Shown: positions 41,104 through 51,307, numbered from the stretch's first letter. The stretch is DNA of 64,000 nt from Fulvivirga marina (GCF_016775155.1 NZ_JAEUGD010000066.1:966833-1030832), one strand, 5' to 3'. The notes: generated by a model not told the origin, from the letters alone. A program made the numbers and translations.

Positions 41104-42387
41104 ATGAATATCATAAAATACCCACAAATATCAGAACTCGATAGCGTTTTGAAGCGCCCGGTTTTTGAAGCTGATTTTCTCGACAGTATTGTGAAAAATA
41201 TTCTCGCCAGAGTTCGTCAGGGTGGAGACCAGGCCTTATTGAAGTTCAACGAACAATTTGACAAAGTAAACCTTACCCAACTGGCCGTGACAGATGAAGA
41301 GAAAAGTGAAGCGGCCGGCCAACTGAGTGATGAGCTGAAGTCAGCTATTCAAACCGCCCTCAATAACATCAGAAAATTTCACGAAGCACAAGTCAGGGAA
41401 GAAGTAAAAATTGAAACCTCAAAAGGTGTTACGTGCTGGAGAAAAGCTATACCCATTGAGAAAGTAGGTATCTATATACCCGGTGGTACTGCTCCATTAT
41501 TCTCAACTGTTCTTATGCTGGGTGTGCCCGCTTCTATCGCCGGATGCAAAGAGATTGTATTATGCACACCTCCGGGATCAGGTGGAAAAATCCACCCGGC
41601 AATCTTGTATACAGCAGAGCTTATTGGTATATCAAATATCTATAAAACGGGAGGAGCACAGGCTATTGCCGCTATGGCTTATGGCACGGAAAGTATTTCA
41701 AAAGTAGACAAGATATTTGGTCCGGGAAACCAATACGTAACCGCTGCTAAACAGCTTGTGAGTATGGAGGGCACTGCAATTGACATGCCTGCTGGTCCGT
41801 CCGAACTAGCAGTAATTGCGGACAGCTCATGTAACCCCGCATTTGTAGCTTCTGATTTGTTATCACAGGCAGAGCATGGCCAGGATAGTCAGGTAGTACT
41901 CATTTGCCCTGTAGAAGATATCATAGAAAAAATACGGAAGGAGATTGATAGCCAACTAGCGCAACTAAACCGAAAGGAAATAGCCAAAGCAAGCCTGCTC
42001 AATAGCAAAGCCATCCTGGTCAAAGACCTTGATGAAGCTATGCAGGTGAGCAATAGATACGCTCCCGAACACCTGATCCTAGCCACTGAAAATGCTTTGA
42101 GTCTAGCTGGAAAAGTAGTTAATGCCGGGTCAGTATTTATAGGTAACTATAGCCCTGAATCAGCCGGGGACTATGCATCAGGGACAAACCACACCTTGCC
42201 AACCAATGGTGCTGCCAGAGCCTATAGTGGTGTATCATTAGACAGTTTTATGAAACAGGTAACTTTTCAGGAAATAACAAGGGAAGGCTTAGCCGATCTT
42301 GGTCCGGCAATCGAGGCCATGGCTGAAGCAGAACAATTAACCGCTCACAAGAATGCAATCAGTATACGACTGTCAGAAATGAATTAG
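41104..42387 (+). CDS. hisD: histidinol dehydrogenase
   Basis: A 427-aa enzyme of full length. Family blocks include Y-I-P-G-G-T-A-P-L-F-S-T-V, G-G-A-Q-A-I-A-A-M-A-Y-G-T, V-D-K-I-F-G-P-G-N-Q-Y-V-T, the zinc-ligand stretch L-L-S-Q-A-E-H-G-Q-D-S-Q, and Y-A-P-E-H-L-I-L. It oxidises histidinol to histidine in two NAD-dependent steps, the last reaction of the pathway. It lies 25 bp after hisG and 2 bp before hisC. Confidence 0.97.
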   Translation: MNIIKYPQISELDSVLKRPVFEADFLDSIVKNILARVRQGGDQALLKFNEQFDKVNLTQLAVTDEEKSEAAGQLSDELKSAIQTALNNIRKFHEAQVREEVKIETSKGVTCWRKAIPIEKVGIYIPGGTAPLFSTVLMLGVPASIAGCKEIVLCTPPGSGGKIHPAILYTAELIGISNIYKTGGAQAIAAMAYGTESISKVDKIFGPGNQYVTAAKQLVSMEGTAIDMPAGPSELAVIADSSCNPAFVASDLLSQAEHGQDSQVVLICPVEDIIEKIRKEIDSQLAQLNRKEIAKASLLNSKAILVKDLDEAMQVSNRYAPEHLILATENALSLAGKVVNAGSVFIGNYSPESAGDYASGTNHTLPTNGAARAYSGVSLDSFMKQVTFQEITREGLADLGPAIEAMAEAEQLTAHKNAISIRLSEMN

Positions 42388-42389
42388 TT

Positions 42390-43424
42390 ATGAATATAAT
42401 GAACAAAGTAAGACCAAATATACTCAACCTTGCCCCCTACTCCTCCGCGCGTGATGAGTTTGAAGGCAATGGCGAGATATTTCTTGATGCCAATGAAAAC
42501 CCAAACGAAACAGGCCTCAACCGGTATCCCGACCCTTATCAACTTAAACTGAAAGAGCAGATTGCCTCCTTAAAAAAAGTAGATCCAAATCAGATCTTTC
42601 TTGGAAATGGAAGTGATGAGGCCATTGACTTGGTAATGCGCATTTTTTGTGAGCCGGGGAAAGACAATATTGTAATTTCCAATCCCTCTTACGGTATGTA
42701 CGCTGTCTCAGCTGCTATCAACAATGTTGCAGTAAAAAAAGTAGCCTTATCAGAGAACTTCGGCTTTACAGCCAGCGGGATGCTAAAAAAAGCAGATAGC
42801 AATACCAAAATGGTTTTTATCTGCTCTCCGAATAACCCTTCCGGCAACACACTAAATGCCTATGAGATATCTAAGGTTATAGAAAATTTTGATGGTATTG
42901 TGGTTATTGATGAGGCTTACATCGATTTTTCAGAACAATCTTCGTTTATCCTTCAACTTGATAAGTATAAGAACCTGATCATTCTCCAGACCTTTTCAAA
43001 AGCCTGGGGACTCGCGGGTGTTCGCTTAGGCATGGCTTTTTCATCACCTGATATCATTAAGCTAATGAATAAGGTAAAGCCTCCTTACAACATTAATATA
43101 CTCACCCAAAAGGAAGTACTACAGGCCCTTGACAACAAGAAAAAAGTAAAAGAAGCCATCAGTAACATTCTCCAAGAGCGGGAATTTCTGATATCAGCAC
43201 TCTCAAATCTTAGTATTGTAAATCATATTTTCCCAAGTGACAGTAACTTCCTGCTAATAAGGTTTAATGATTCTCAACCCATTTTTAAATATCTAACAGA
43301 AAAAAGAATCATCATACGTGACAGATCAAAAGTAAAACATGGAGAGAACTGTTTGAGGGTTACTGTGGGAACCCCCGAAGAGAACAGAAACCTGATAAAA
43401 GCATTAAAAGAATATCAATCATGA
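42390..43424 (+). CDS. hisC: histidinol-phosphate aminotransferase
   Basis: A 344-aa fold-type I PLP enzyme. The PLP lysine is K204 in [15 protein letters not shown]174-E-A-Y-I-D-F is the cofactor-contact motif, and the start has A-N-E-N-P with R-Y-P-D-P. It transaminates imidazole acetol phosphate. The last 4 bp overlap the start of hisB (ATGA). Confidence 0.97.
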   Translation: MNIMNKVRPNILNLAPYSSARDEFEGNGEIFLDANENPNETGLNRYPDPYQLKLKEQIASLKKVDPNQIFLGNGSDEAIDLVMRIFCEPGKDNIVISNPSYGMYAVSAAINNVAVKKVALSENFGFTASGMLKKADSNTKMVFICSPNNPSGNTLNAYEISKVIENFDGIVVIDEAYIDFSEQSSFILQLDKYKNLIILQTFSKAWGLAGVRLGMAFSSPDIIKLMNKVKPPYNINILTQKEVLQALDNKKKVKEAISNILQEREFLISALSNLSIVNHIFPSDSNFLLIRFNDSQPIFKYLTEKRIIIRDRSKVKHGENCLRVTVGTPEENRNLIKALKEYQS

Positions 43425-44542
43425 AAAAAGTACTTTTTATAGATAGAGACGGCACCTTGATCATTGAGCCTGAAGATGAACAGATTGACAGCCTCGAAAA
43501 ACTTGAGTATTACCCAGGTGTATTTACATGGCTGGGAAAGATTTGTCAGGAATTTGATTATGAACTGGTCATGGTTACCAATCAGGATGGGTTGGGTACA
43601 GAGAGCTTTCCTGAAGAAACCTTTTGGCCTGCACACAACAGGATGATGGAAACATTAAAAAATGAAGGAATTTCATTTGACGAGATCATCATAGACAAAA
43701 CCAGACCGGAAGACAATCAGCCTACAAGAAAACCTGGTACAGCGCTTTTAAATAAATACTTGTCAAAATCATATGACATGTGCAATTCATATGTAATAGG
43801 AGACCGATCCAGTGATATCATGCTGGCCAGAAACCTTGAATGTAAGGGGATACTGATTAATGATGGTTCCCTGAAGGAGCAATTAGCCTCAGTAAACCTT
43901 AATTCATATTGCGAGCTTATCACCATCCACTGGCGTGACATTTATGAACTTTTATCAGAACAGCCAAGGAAAGCCACTGTAAAACGTACGACAAAGGAGA
44001 CTGACATAGACATAACGGTTAATCTTGATGGAACAGGCAAAAGCCAAATTGACACCGGCATAGCTTTTTTTGACCACATGCTTGATCAAATCGCCAAACA
44101 TGGCCAGACAGACCTCTACATACAGGTTAAAGGTGATTTGGAAGTAGATGAACACCACACCATTGAGGATACAGCAATTGCACTCGGTGAGGCTATGAGC
44201 AAGGCACTTGGAAGCAAAAGAGGTATAGAAAGATATGGTTTCTACCTGCCTATGGATGATGCTCTAGCCCAGGTTGCCATAGATTTTGGTGGTAGGAATT
44301 GGATAGTATGGGAAGCCGAATTTAAGCGTGAAATGATCGGAAAAATGCCTACAGAGATGTTCTATCATTTTTTCAAATCGTTTTCTGATGCCTCTAAATG
44401 CAACTTGAACATCAAAGTTGAAGGAAATAATGAGCATCATAAAATAGAAGCGATTTTCAAAGCGTTCGCCAAAGCCATAAAGATGGCAGTAAAAAAAGAA
44501 AAAGGGAATAATCAGTTACCAAGCACCAAAGGTGTAATCTGA
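43421..44542 (+). CDS. hisB: bifunctional histidinol-phosphatase / imidazoleglycerol-phosphate dehydratase
   Basis: A 373-aa fusion. Residues 1-165 are a HAD phosphatase (D-R-D-G-T-L at 8-13, then V-T-N-Q-D-G-L-G, then K-P-G-T, then G-D-R-S-S-D). Residues about 180-373 are IGP dehydratase with two zinc motifs, D-E-H-H-T-I-E-D and N-E-H-H-K-I-E, and F-F-D-H-M-L. It carries out two separate steps of the pathway in one chain, as in enterics. It overlaps hisC by 4 bp; hisH starts 5 bp later. Confidence 0.97.
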   Translation: MKKVLFIDRDGTLIIEPEDEQIDSLEKLEYYPGVFTWLGKICQEFDYELVMVTNQDGLGTESFPEETFWPAHNRMMETLKNEGISFDEIIIDKTRPEDNQPTRKPGTALLNKYLSKSYDMCNSYVIGDRSSDIMLARNLECKGILINDGSLKEQLASVNLNSYCELITIHWRDIYELLSEQPRKATVKRTTKETDIDITVNLDGTGKSQIDTGIAFFDHMLDQIAKHGQTDLYIQVKGDLEVDEHHTIEDTAIALGEAMSKALGSKRGIERYGFYLPMDDALAQVAIDFGGRNWIVWEAEFKREMIGKMPTEMFYHFFKSFSDASKCNLNIKVEGNNEHHKIEAIFKAFAKAIKMAVKKEKGNNQLPSTKGVI

Positions 44543-44547
44543 AACCT

Positions 44548-45135
44548 ATGGAAATAGCAATCATAAAATACAACGCCGGTAATACGCAGTCAGTAATATA
44601 TGCACTCGAGCGCCTAGGCATTAACCCATTATTAACCAATGACTTTGAGATCATTCAAAAAGCTGACAAGGTGATCTTTCCAGGAGTGGGGGAAGCCAGC
44701 ACAACCATGAAACATCTTAAAGAGTTGGGTATGGATGTACTAATCCCCAGGTTAAAACAGCCTGTATTGGGTATATGCCTTGGAATGCAGCTTATGTGTG
44801 AATATTCCGAAGAAGGCAACACTACCTGCATGGGAATTTTCAATACCGATGTGAAAAAGTTCCAGCCTCAAAATGGTGAGAAAGTACCGCACATGGGTTG
44901 GAATAATATTACAACAATTAGAGAGAGCTGGACAGCAGATAATATCATAAGCGCTGATATGTATTTCGTTCACAGCTATTATGTACCAGTAACACCTGAT
45001 TCAGTGGCCACCTGCAATTACATTGAAAATTTCAGTGCTGCAATGGCCAAGGACAACTTTTATGCTACGCAGTTCCACCCCGAAAAATCGGCAAAACAAG
45101 GTCAACAGATCATCAAAAACTTTATCGAATTATGA
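44548..45135 (+). CDS. hisH: imidazole glycerol phosphate synthase, glutaminase subunit
   Basis: A 195-aa class I glutamine amidotransferase. The nucleophile is Cys77 in G-I-C-L-G-M-Q; the His-Glu partners lie in Q-F-H-P-E-K-S near the C-terminus. It supplies ammonia to HisF. The stop overlaps the hisA start by 4 bp. Confidence 0.97.
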   Translation: MEIAIIKYNAGNTQSVIYALERLGINPLLTNDFEIIQKADKVIFPGVGEASTTMKHLKELGMDVLIPRLKQPVLGICLGMQLMCEYSEEGNTTCMGIFNTDVKKFQPQNGEKVPHMGWNNITTIRESWTADNIISADMYFVHSYYVPVTPDSVATCNYIENFSAAMAKDNFYATQFHPEKSAKQGQQIIKNFIEL

Positions 45136-45845
45136 AGATCATACCCGCAATAGATATCATCGAGGGCAAGTGCGTGAGGTTATCGCAAGGTAATTATGAT
45201 AAGAAGAAAATATACAACGAGAACCCACTGGAAGTGGCCAAATCTTTTGAAGGTGCCGGACTAAAATACCTCCACCTTGTAGACTTGGACGGAGCCAAAG
45301 CGGGAAAAATAATAAACTGGAAAGTACTTGAATCTATTTCAACAGAGACTAGCCTGGAAATTGACTTTGGTGGAGGCGTAAAATCCAATGATGACATTGC
45401 GCTGGCCTTTAATAGCGGCACAAAGAAAATAACTTGTGGAACTATAGCTGTTAAAAATCCTGCCAGGGTAATTGAATGGCTCGAAAAATATGGCTCTGAC
45501 AAGCTAATCTTAGGTGCGGATGTAAAAGAAAAAATGGTTGCTGTAAGTGGCTGGACAGAAGAAACCACCCTTCATATAGAAAACCTGATCCATAAATACA
45601 TGAGCGAAGGACTCAACCATGTGATCTGTACGGATATTGCCACCGATGGTATGTTATCAGGCCCAAACCTTATCCTTTATAAAGATCTATTACACACTTT
45701 CCCCGGCATCCATCTGATTGCCAGTGGTGGAGTAAGCAGAGTTCAGGATCTGGAAAACTTAAAAGAAGCCGGATTGGATGGTGCCATCCTTGGCAAAGCC
45801 ATCTATGAGGGGAAAATTACGCTGACAGAACTTAGTAAAATGTGA
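45132..45845 (+). CDS. hisA: ProFAR isomerase
   Basis: A 237-aa TIM barrel. The catalytic Asp is in [14 protein letters not shown]; the second acid is in C-T-D-I-A-T-D-G-M. The phosphate-binding G-G-G-V-K and A-S-G-G-V-S motifs are present. It isomerises ProFAR to PRFAR. It overlaps hisH by 4 bp and is 1 bp from hisF. Confidence 0.97.
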   Translation: MKIIPAIDIIEGKCVRLSQGNYDKKKIYNENPLEVAKSFEGAGLKYLHLVDLDGAKAGKIINWKVLESISTETSLEIDFGGGVKSNDDIALAFNSGTKKITCGTIAVKNPARVIEWLEKYGSDKLILGADVKEKMVAVSGWTEETTLHIENLIHKYMSEGLNHVICTDIATDGMLSGPNLILYKDLLHTFPGIHLIASGGVSRVQDLENLKEAGLDGAILGKAIYEGKITLTELSKM

Positions 45846-45846
45846 T

Positions 45847-46599
45847 ATGTTAAAGAAAAGAATAATACCCTGCCTGGATATCAAGAATGGTCGAACAGTA
45901 AAAGGCACCAATTTCGTCAACATCAGGGATGCCGGAGATCCTGTAGAGCTGGGTGCTCTATATGCTGAGCAGGGAGCTGATGAATTGGTATTTCTGGATA
46001 TTACCGCCACTAATGAGGGAAGAAAGACTTTTAAGAAATTGGTAAAGGATATCGCTCAACACCTCAATATACCTTTTACGGTAGGTGGTGGTATCAGCTC
46101 CGTTGAAGATGTGGCTCCACTACTCTATGCGGGAGCCGATAAAGTTTCCATAAACTCATCAGCTGTAAAAAGGCCTGAGTTGATCAATGAACTTGCTCTG
46201 GAATTTGGCAGCCAATGCATTGTAGTGGCTATAGATGCAAGGCTGGTCGAAGGGCAATGGATAGTCCACACCCATGGGGGATCTAAACCAACAGAATTGG
46301 AGCTTTTTAGCTGGGCTCAGGAGACAGAACAGCGAGGAGCCGGTGAAATCTTATTTACCAGTATGGATCATGACGGAACAAAACAAGGTTTTGCTGTGGA
46401 CGCATTAAAAGAATTGGGGCAGAAAATCAGTATTCCAATTATTGCTTCCGGTGGAGCGGGTGTAATGTCTCACTTCGAAGAAGTCTTTACTGATGGAAAT
46501 GTTAATGCAGCCTTAGCAGCAAGCATTTTTCACTTTAAAGAAATTGGCATCCCAGAACTTAAAAACTACTTAAAACTAAGGGATATACCCATCAGATAA
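45847..46599 (+). CDS. hisF: imidazole glycerol phosphate synthase, cyclase subunit
   Basis: A 250-aa TIM barrel paralogous to HisA. It begins [14 protein letters not shown] with catalytic Asp11; the second Asp is in V-V-A-I-D-A-R. G-G-G-I-S and A-S-G-G-A-G are the phosphate loops. With HisH it makes IGP and AICAR. It lies 1 bp after hisA. Confidence 0.97.
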   Translation: MLKKRIIPCLDIKNGRTVKGTNFVNIRDAGDPVELGALYAEQGADELVFLDITATNEGRKTFKKLVKDIAQHLNIPFTVGGGISSVEDVAPLLYAGADKVSINSSAVKRPELINELALEFGSQCIVVAIDARLVEGQWIVHTHGGSKPTELELFSWAQETEQRGAGEILFTSMDHDGTKQGFAVDALKELGQKISIPIIASGGAGVMSHFEEVFTDGNVNAALAASIFHFKEIGIPELKNYLKLRDIPIR

Positions 46600-46635
46600 G
46601 AAAAAATTCCTTCAAAAAAAGAAAACACAACACAA

Positions 46636-47229
46636 ATGCTACAACCAGATTTTGAAAAAAGTAACGGATTGATCCCTGCCATTATTCAGGACTTTTATAG
46701 CCAAAAAGTACTTATGCTCGGCTACATGAATGAGGAATCTCTAGAAAAAACCAGAACCGAAGAAAAAGTCACCTTTTATAGTCGCTCCAAACAACGATTA
46801 TGGACCAAAGGCGAAACTTCAGGAAACTTCCTTATGGTGAAAAAAATTGAACTGGACTGTGATAAAGACACACTACTCATTTCAGTGGTACCAGAAGGAC
46901 CAGCATGCCACAAAGGAACTGATACATGCTTTGGAAACAAAGCAAACAAATCTACAGATCTGGGCTTTCTGGAGCGCACCATTCAAGAACGAAAGGTCAA
47001 TCCCAAACCTGGATCCTACACTAATGATTTGTTTAATAAAGGTATTAACAAAGTAGCTCAAAAAGTAGGTGAAGAAGCAGTGGAGTTGGTGATTGAAGCC
47101 AAAGATAACAATGAAAAACTATTTTTAAATGAAGCTTCGGACCTGATGTACCACTATCTGGTATTGCTTGCTGCCAAAGGTTATGAACTGAATGACGTAA
47201 TCTCCGTATTGCGAGAACGTCACAAATAA
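46636..47229 (+). CDS. hisI: bifunctional phosphoribosyl-AMP cyclohydrolase / phosphoribosyl-ATP pyrophosphatase
   Basis: A 197-aa HisIE fusion. The HisI part (1-105) has [17 protein letters not shown] and the metal Cys set D-C-D-K-D and C-H-K-G-T-D-T-C. The HisE part has [13 protein letters not shown] and D-L-M-Y-H-Y. It catalyses steps 2 and 3 and closes an operon that encodes every histidine-synthesis activity. No strong terminator is seen before the next gene (45 bp). Confidence 0.96.
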   Translation: MLQPDFEKSNGLIPAIIQDFYSQKVLMLGYMNEESLEKTRTEEKVTFYSRSKQRLWTKGETSGNFLMVKKIELDCDKDTLLISVVPEGPACHKGTDTCFGNKANKSTDLGFLERTIQERKVNPKPGSYTNDLFNKGINKVAQKVGEEAVELVIEAKDNNEKLFLNEASDLMYHYLVLLAAKGYELNDVISVLRERHK

Positions 47230-47273
47230 ATAATCCTTATCCCTAATTTAGCAGTCGCACAATAGAGAATAGG

Positions 47274-47549
47274 ATGAAAAACTTTTTGATACTTATCGGT
47301 AAATCTTTGCTGATCATGATTCTTTCGGTTGCATTTCTGGCCATTGCAACCAGAATCTTTCCTCCTCCCCAAAATCACCCAAATGGCACCGGAATGGTTG
47401 TTGGCGTGCTCATGATCATTGGCCTCACATCCCTGCTCTATATCGTTATATCGGCTATTTGGAGATCCAAGGAATCATTTTTCTTTAAAATCATCCTTAT
47501 AACCAATTTATTAATTGCCTTATTTTCTATGTTCTCTGTTTCGCAGTAG
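47274..47549 (+). CDS. small membrane protein, unknown
   Basis: A 91-aa protein with three predicted transmembrane segments (about 5-25, 42-62 and 71-88). No family recognised. It is on the same strand 45 bp after hisI and could be read from the his operon, though no histidine link is evident. Between segments 1 and 2 is a short loop F-P-P-P-Q-N-H-P-N-G-T-G. Confidence 0.65.
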   Translation: MKNFLILIGKSLLIMILSVAFLAIATRIFPPPQNHPNGTGMVVGVLMIIGLTSLLYIVISAIWRSKESFFFKIILITNLLIALFSMFSVSQ

Positions 47550-47571
47550 CCCTGATATACTTTTTACGAAT

Positions 47572-47579
47572 TAATTTTG
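47572..47579 (+). promoter_or_regulatory. candidate -7 box for the nitroreductase-like gene
   Basis: TAATTTTG matches TAnnTTTG and lies 70 bp before the ATG. No convincing -33 partner is seen, so this is weak. Confidence 0.33.
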
Positions 47580-47649
47580 TCAACTACCTTACAAACTGTT
47601 TACAATTAAAAGATCAACTTGGCCAAACATTAAAACACTAAGATTCCCC

Positions 47650-48336
47650 ATGTCAAAAACTAAAACCATAGACGGATACCCATTTGAAGAGTATTCCAAG
47701 GAAACATATCCAGAAGCTGAAGTCATTAAAAGAAGTAAGCAGTTTTACGAATGGATGGACAAGCGAAGAACAGTACGTGACTTCTCTGATAAGCCCATTC
47801 CCAAAGAGGTCATTGACAATATTATTCTTACAGCATCTACGGCTCCATCGGGGGCACACAAACAGCCCTGGACCTTTTGCGTAGTAGCAAACCCTGAACT
47901 TAAAAAACAGATCAGGGTGGCCGCAGAAAAAGAGGAATATGAAAGCTACAATAACAGGATGAGTCCGGAATGGCTTGAAGACCTTAAGCCTTTGCAAACA
48001 GACTGGCACAAACCCTTCCTTGAAATTGCTCCCTATCTGATTATTGTTTTCAAAAAGGCTTATGATCTGGATGGAGAAGGAAACAAAAAGAACAATTATT
48101 ATGTCAATGAATCCGTAGGTTTAGCGGGAGGTTTTCTTCTGGCTGCTATTCACCATGCGGGCCTTGTGGCTCTAACACATACCCCTAGCCCAATGAACTT
48201 TCTAGCCAAACTACTCAACAGACCATCTAATGAAAGACCTGTACTTCTAATTCCAGTGGGGTACCCCGTGGAAGAAACCTATGTACCCCAATTGAAACGC
48301 AAGTCTCTTGATGAGGTAGCTGTATATTATCATTAA
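47650..48336 (+). CDS. iodotyrosine deiodinase-like nitroreductase
   Basis: A 228-aa FMN-dependent nitroreductase-fold protein. R39-R-T-V-R-D-F-S-D and A-P-S-G-A-H-K-Q-P-W (about 65-74) are FMN contacts. The region E96-x3-Y100 and D-W-H-K121 aligns with the Glu/Tyr/Lys lid of animal iodotyrosine deiodinase, which holds the zwitterionic substrate. The C-terminus P-V-G-Y-P-V-E-E-T-Y-V-P also matches. Bacterial members of this subgroup reductively remove halogens from tyrosine. All three lid residues are kept, which argues against a generic nitroreductase. The physiological substrate is unknown. Confidence 0.82.
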   Translation: MSKTKTIDGYPFEEYSKETYPEAEVIKRSKQFYEWMDKRRTVRDFSDKPIPKEVIDNIILTASTAPSGAHKQPWTFCVVANPELKKQIRVAAEKEEYESYNNRMSPEWLEDLKPLQTDWHKPFLEIAPYLIIVFKKAYDLDGEGNKKNNYYVNESVGLAGGFLLAAIHHAGLVALTHTPSPMNFLAKLLNRPSNERPVLLIPVGYPVEETYVPQLKRKSLDEVAVYYH

Positions 48337-48445
48337 TACTCAAACGCCCCGCCTTATGCCTGTCCCCCCAACAGGCATCTCTCTTCTGCTCAAACAGGCG
48401 TTTTATCCACTCATATGCCAGAAACCGCTGGTCATATATTGATTA

Positions 48446-48476
48446 TTGGTAAAGCTATAGTGAATGCATACCTTTA
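48446..48476 (+). promoter_or_regulatory. candidate promoter of the DUF885 gene
   Basis: TTG (48446-48448) and TACCTTTA (48469-48476, one mismatch) with 20 nt between fit the Bacteroidota consensus; the ATG is 25 bp further. The preceding 100 bp hold GC-rich inverted segments that may end the nitroreductase transcript. Confidence 0.42.
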
Positions 48477-48500
48477 TTTGATTCACAAAAACTATAGCAT

Positions 48501-50288
48501 ATGAAATTATTTAACTTCCTGCTGGCTCTGTCTCTTGCAAGCATTATGGCTTGTCAACAGAAGACGGAGCAAAAAACTGATGAAACCACCAACCAAAAAG
48601 ATTCCGTACAATTAGAAGCTCTCCTCATGGATTATCATGACGAAAGGTTGCAGTTTTACCCTCTGGAAGCAACTTTTGCCGGAGATAACAGATACAACGA
48701 TACACTTCCCAATAATATATCGCAGCAGTATTTGAATAAACTTGAAGCCTTCTATTCTAAATACAAAAAACAACTTCAGAAACTCGACCGAAATCAACTT
48801 TCGGAAAACGGTCAGATGAGCTATGATATTTTAATGTGGGAATGTGATATTAACCTAGAGTCTTTCAAATATCCAACGCACCTCACTCCTATTGATCAAT
48901 TCTGGAGCTTGCATATCAGCATGGGCCAACTGGCAAGTGGTGTTGGGGCTCAACCCTTTAAAACAGTGGAGGATTACAATAACTGGCTAAAGCGCCTGGA
49001 TGATTTCACTATTTGGTGTGATACCGCCATTGCCAACATGAAACAAGGCATACAAATAGGCTGGATACTTCCGAGCTCATTGACCCAAAAAGTAATTCCG
49101 CAAATAGCTGACTTGGATCATGGTCCTGTAAACGAACACCTGTTTTACTCTCCAATAAAACTTATCCCTGATGGTTTTTCTGACGAGGACAAAAAATTGC
49201 TTACAGAAAAATATGAGATCATATTAAAGGACCAAGTAATCCCTTCATTCAAGAAGCTCCATGACTTCCTTAAAGATGAGTATCTACCTGCAGGCAGAGA
49301 GACATCAGGAGCAAGTGTCTTGCCGGATGGCAAAGAGTACTATGCTTTCCGCATCAAGCAGTTCACAACAACTTCAAAGTCAGCAGATGAAATCTTCGAA
49401 TTAGGGAAAAGTGAAGTTGCCAGGCTACTTTCCGAAATGGAAAAAGTAAAAGAGCAAGTTGGCTTCAAAGGTGATATTATGGCCTTTTTCGAACATGTAA
49501 GAACAAGAAAAGAATTGATGCCATTTACATCCCCAGATCAGGTTATCACTCACTTTAATGATATACATGAACAAATGAAGCCGCAGCTTAAAGAACTGTT
49601 TGACCTTGTACCAAAGACTCCATTTGAAGTACGGCGTACCGAAGCTTTTAGAGAAGCTTCCGCCAGTGCGGAATACAACCCTGGCTCATTGGATGGCACT
49701 CGTCCGGGCATCTTCTATGTGCCAATTCCTGATGTATCCAAATACAATTTATTCTCTGATGAATCGCTATTCCTTCATGAGGCTATTCCGGGACACCATT
49801 ACCAAATTTCACTTCAACAGGAAAATGAAGAATTGCCAGAGTTCAGACGTACATTATGGTACAGTGCCTATGGTGAAGGGTGGGCACTTTACAGTGAATC
49901 TTTAGGTAAAGAACTTGGTCTTTATACTGACCCTTACCAATATTTTGGAATGTTAAGTGCTGAAATGCATAGAGCCATCAGGTTAGTGGTAGATGCCGGC
50001 ATGCACGCCAAGGGCTGGACCAGAGAACAGGCCATTAAATACTCACTTGAGAATGAAGCGGAGTCAGAGGAAAGTATTACTTCCGAAATTGAGCGCTATA
50101 TGGCTATGCCAGGGCAGGCGTTATCATACAAAATGGGGCAATTGAAAATTATTGAATTAAGAAATAAAGCAGAACAGACCCTGGGAGATAAATTTGATAT
50201 TAAAGTATTCCATAATAAAGTGCTGGAATCAGGGTGTGTACCTTTGGCTATTCTGGAGAAAAAAATCGACCGTTGGATAGCAGAATAA
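48501..50288 (+). CDS. DUF885 family lipoprotein, probable metallopeptidase
   Basis: A 595-aa exported lipoprotein; the lipobox S-I-M-A-C places the acylated Cys at 18. A helical body with the family's conserved Y-N-P-G-S-L-D-G-T-R-P-G and H426-E-A-I-P-G-H-H-Y-Q blocks follows. The H-E-x4-H arrangement plus a later acidic residue (E-G-W-A-L-Y-S-E) is typical of DUF885 zinc-peptidase-like proteins. A peptide-degrading role at the outer membrane is likely but unproven. It is followed by a strong terminator. Confidence 0.9.
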   Translation: MKLFNFLLALSLASIMACQQKTEQKTDETTNQKDSVQLEALLMDYHDERLQFYPLEATFAGDNRYNDTLPNNISQQYLNKLEAFYSKYKKQLQKLDRNQLSENGQMSYDILMWECDINLESFKYPTHLTPIDQFWSLHISMGQLASGVGAQPFKTVEDYNNWLKRLDDFTIWCDTAIANMKQGIQIGWILPSSLTQKVIPQIADLDHGPVNEHLFYSPIKLIPDGFSDEDKKLLTEKYEIILKDQVIPSFKKLHDFLKDEYLPAGRETSGASVLPDGKEYYAFRIKQFTTTSKSADEIFELGKSEVARLLSEMEKVKEQVGFKGDIMAFFEHVRTRKELMPFTSPDQVITHFNDIHEQMKPQLKELFDLVPKTPFEVRRTEAFREASASAEYNPGSLDGTRPGIFYVPIPDVSKYNLFSDESLFLHEAIPGHHYQISLQQENEELPEFRRTLWYSAYGEGWALYSESLGKELGLYTDPYQYFGMLSAEMHRAIRLVVDAGMHAKGWTREQAIKYSLENEAESEESITSEIERYMAMPGQALSYKMGQLKIIELRNKAEQTLGDKFDIKVFHNKVLESGCVPLAILEKKIDRWIAE

Positions 50289-50296
50289 CTCATCTA

Positions 50297-50331
50297 ATTC
50301 ACCGTTTCCCGGTAATGAGGAAACGGTGAAT
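50297..50331 (+). terminator. intrinsic terminator after DUF885 gene
   Basis: ATTCACCGTTTCC and GGAAACGGTGAAT form a perfect 13-bp stem with a 9-nt loop and a T-rich tail, 9 bp after the stop. Confidence 0.85.
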
Positions 50332-50396
50332 CATTTATTTTTTCGTCCCCTCTATTCCTGAGAATACAAAACAAAGACCTCACTGACGGCATCGAT

Positions 50397-51224
50397 ATGA
50401 GAATAAACAGAGTATTGTTACATATCCTGATTTTTGTTTTTCTCACTTTTATTAGTCAGGTAGGAGGCTTTGTTTATCTAATGTATTTATTTCTTCACCC
50501 ACTCATTAGCAGGCGCCTTGGAAAGTATAAAATGTATTGGTACCACAGGCTACTTCTTTTTTTAAGCATATACCTAACAGTAACGCTAATGATTATCCCA
50601 TTGATTGCCCCTTTTGCTGGTCGGGTAGCCTTACCTGTATTCAACAAACCTCTTAAACCCCTGACTATCTCTACAGTGCTCTTAAACAGGCATTATGTAA
50701 GACCTCAGTTACTCACAATTGCGCAAAGCACAGCAGAAGAACTTGATAAAAAATATCCAGGTACTATCCTGTTTTACCTCGATGCTAATTTCCCTTTTCT
50801 AAACGGATTTCCTCTGTTCCCCCACCTCAGCCATAACGATGGTAAAAAACTGGATTTGGCATTTTGTTATCTATCTCAAAAGGAACACAAATACACTTGC
50901 CAACATCCATCGCCAATTGGATACGGCATTTATGCTGATCCTATGGAATGTGAGCCGGATCAACCTCAAATTTGTAATGACAATGGTTTTTGGCAATACG
51001 GTTTGATGGAACAAATCATCCCTCAATGGAACAAGAGTAAATTTATATTGGATATCAGCAGAACTAAATACATGATCAATATCGTAACATCAAAAAGCTC
51101 CATTGAAAAGGTGTTTATTGAACCGCACTTAAAACAACGGTTGGGTATATCTTCTCCTAAAGTAGGTTATCATGGTTGCCATGCTGTAAGACATGACGAC
51201 CATATTCATTTACAAATAAAATAG
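50397..51224 (+). CDS. membrane-anchored LAS/MepA-like putative metallopeptidase
   Basis: A 275-aa protein. There are two or three transmembrane segments in residues 1-75, then a globular part. S-H146-N-D-G-K-K-L-D153 has the H-x6-D spacing of LAS (MepA/VanX-type) zinc peptidases, and the end C-H-A-V-R-H266-D-D-H269-I-H271-L-Q-I resembles the MepA H-x2-H-x-H C-terminal motif. These enzymes cut peptidoglycan cross-links or D-Ala-D-Ala. A Cys-containing insert (C-Q-H-P...C-E-P-D-Q-P-Q-I-C) lies in the middle. I infer a periplasmic domain tethered to the inner membrane. The family name is not certain: no search was possible. Confidence 0.72.
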   Translation: MRINRVLLHILIFVFLTFISQVGGFVYLMYLFLHPLISRRLGKYKMYWYHRLLLFLSIYLTVTLMIIPLIAPFAGRVALPVFNKPLKPLTISTVLLNRHYVRPQLLTIAQSTAEELDKKYPGTILFYLDANFPFLNGFPLFPHLSHNDGKKLDLAFCYLSQKEHKYTCQHPSPIGYGIYADPMECEPDQPQICNDNGFWQYGLMEQIIPQWNKSKFILDISRTKYMINIVTSKSSIEKVFIEPHLKQRLGISSPKVGYHGCHAVRHDDHIHLQIK

Positions 51225-51265
51225 ACTGTTTTTACAAAAAACTTTCCCATCAAAACCGTAGAACA

Positions 51266-51273
51266 TACTTTTG
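51266..51273 (+). promoter_or_regulatory. candidate -7 box for the DoxX gene
   Basis: TACTTTTG matches TAnnTTTG, 34 bp before the DoxX ATG. No clear TTG partner upstream. Confidence 0.35.
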
Positions 51274-51307
51274 TCAAAACAAATTACACCAAAAAACGCC
51301 ACAAACT

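Noticed and set aside
45194-45568. 124-aa minus-strand frame inside hisA
   Set aside because: It is antisense to a complete his gene; its composition is that of a reverse-complement shadow.
48337-48500. Small RNA in the structured GC-rich gap before the DUF885 gene
   Set aside because: Nested inverted segments (such as AAACGCC with GGCGTTT) more simply serve as a terminator of the nitroreductase transcript; no ncRNA family was recognised.
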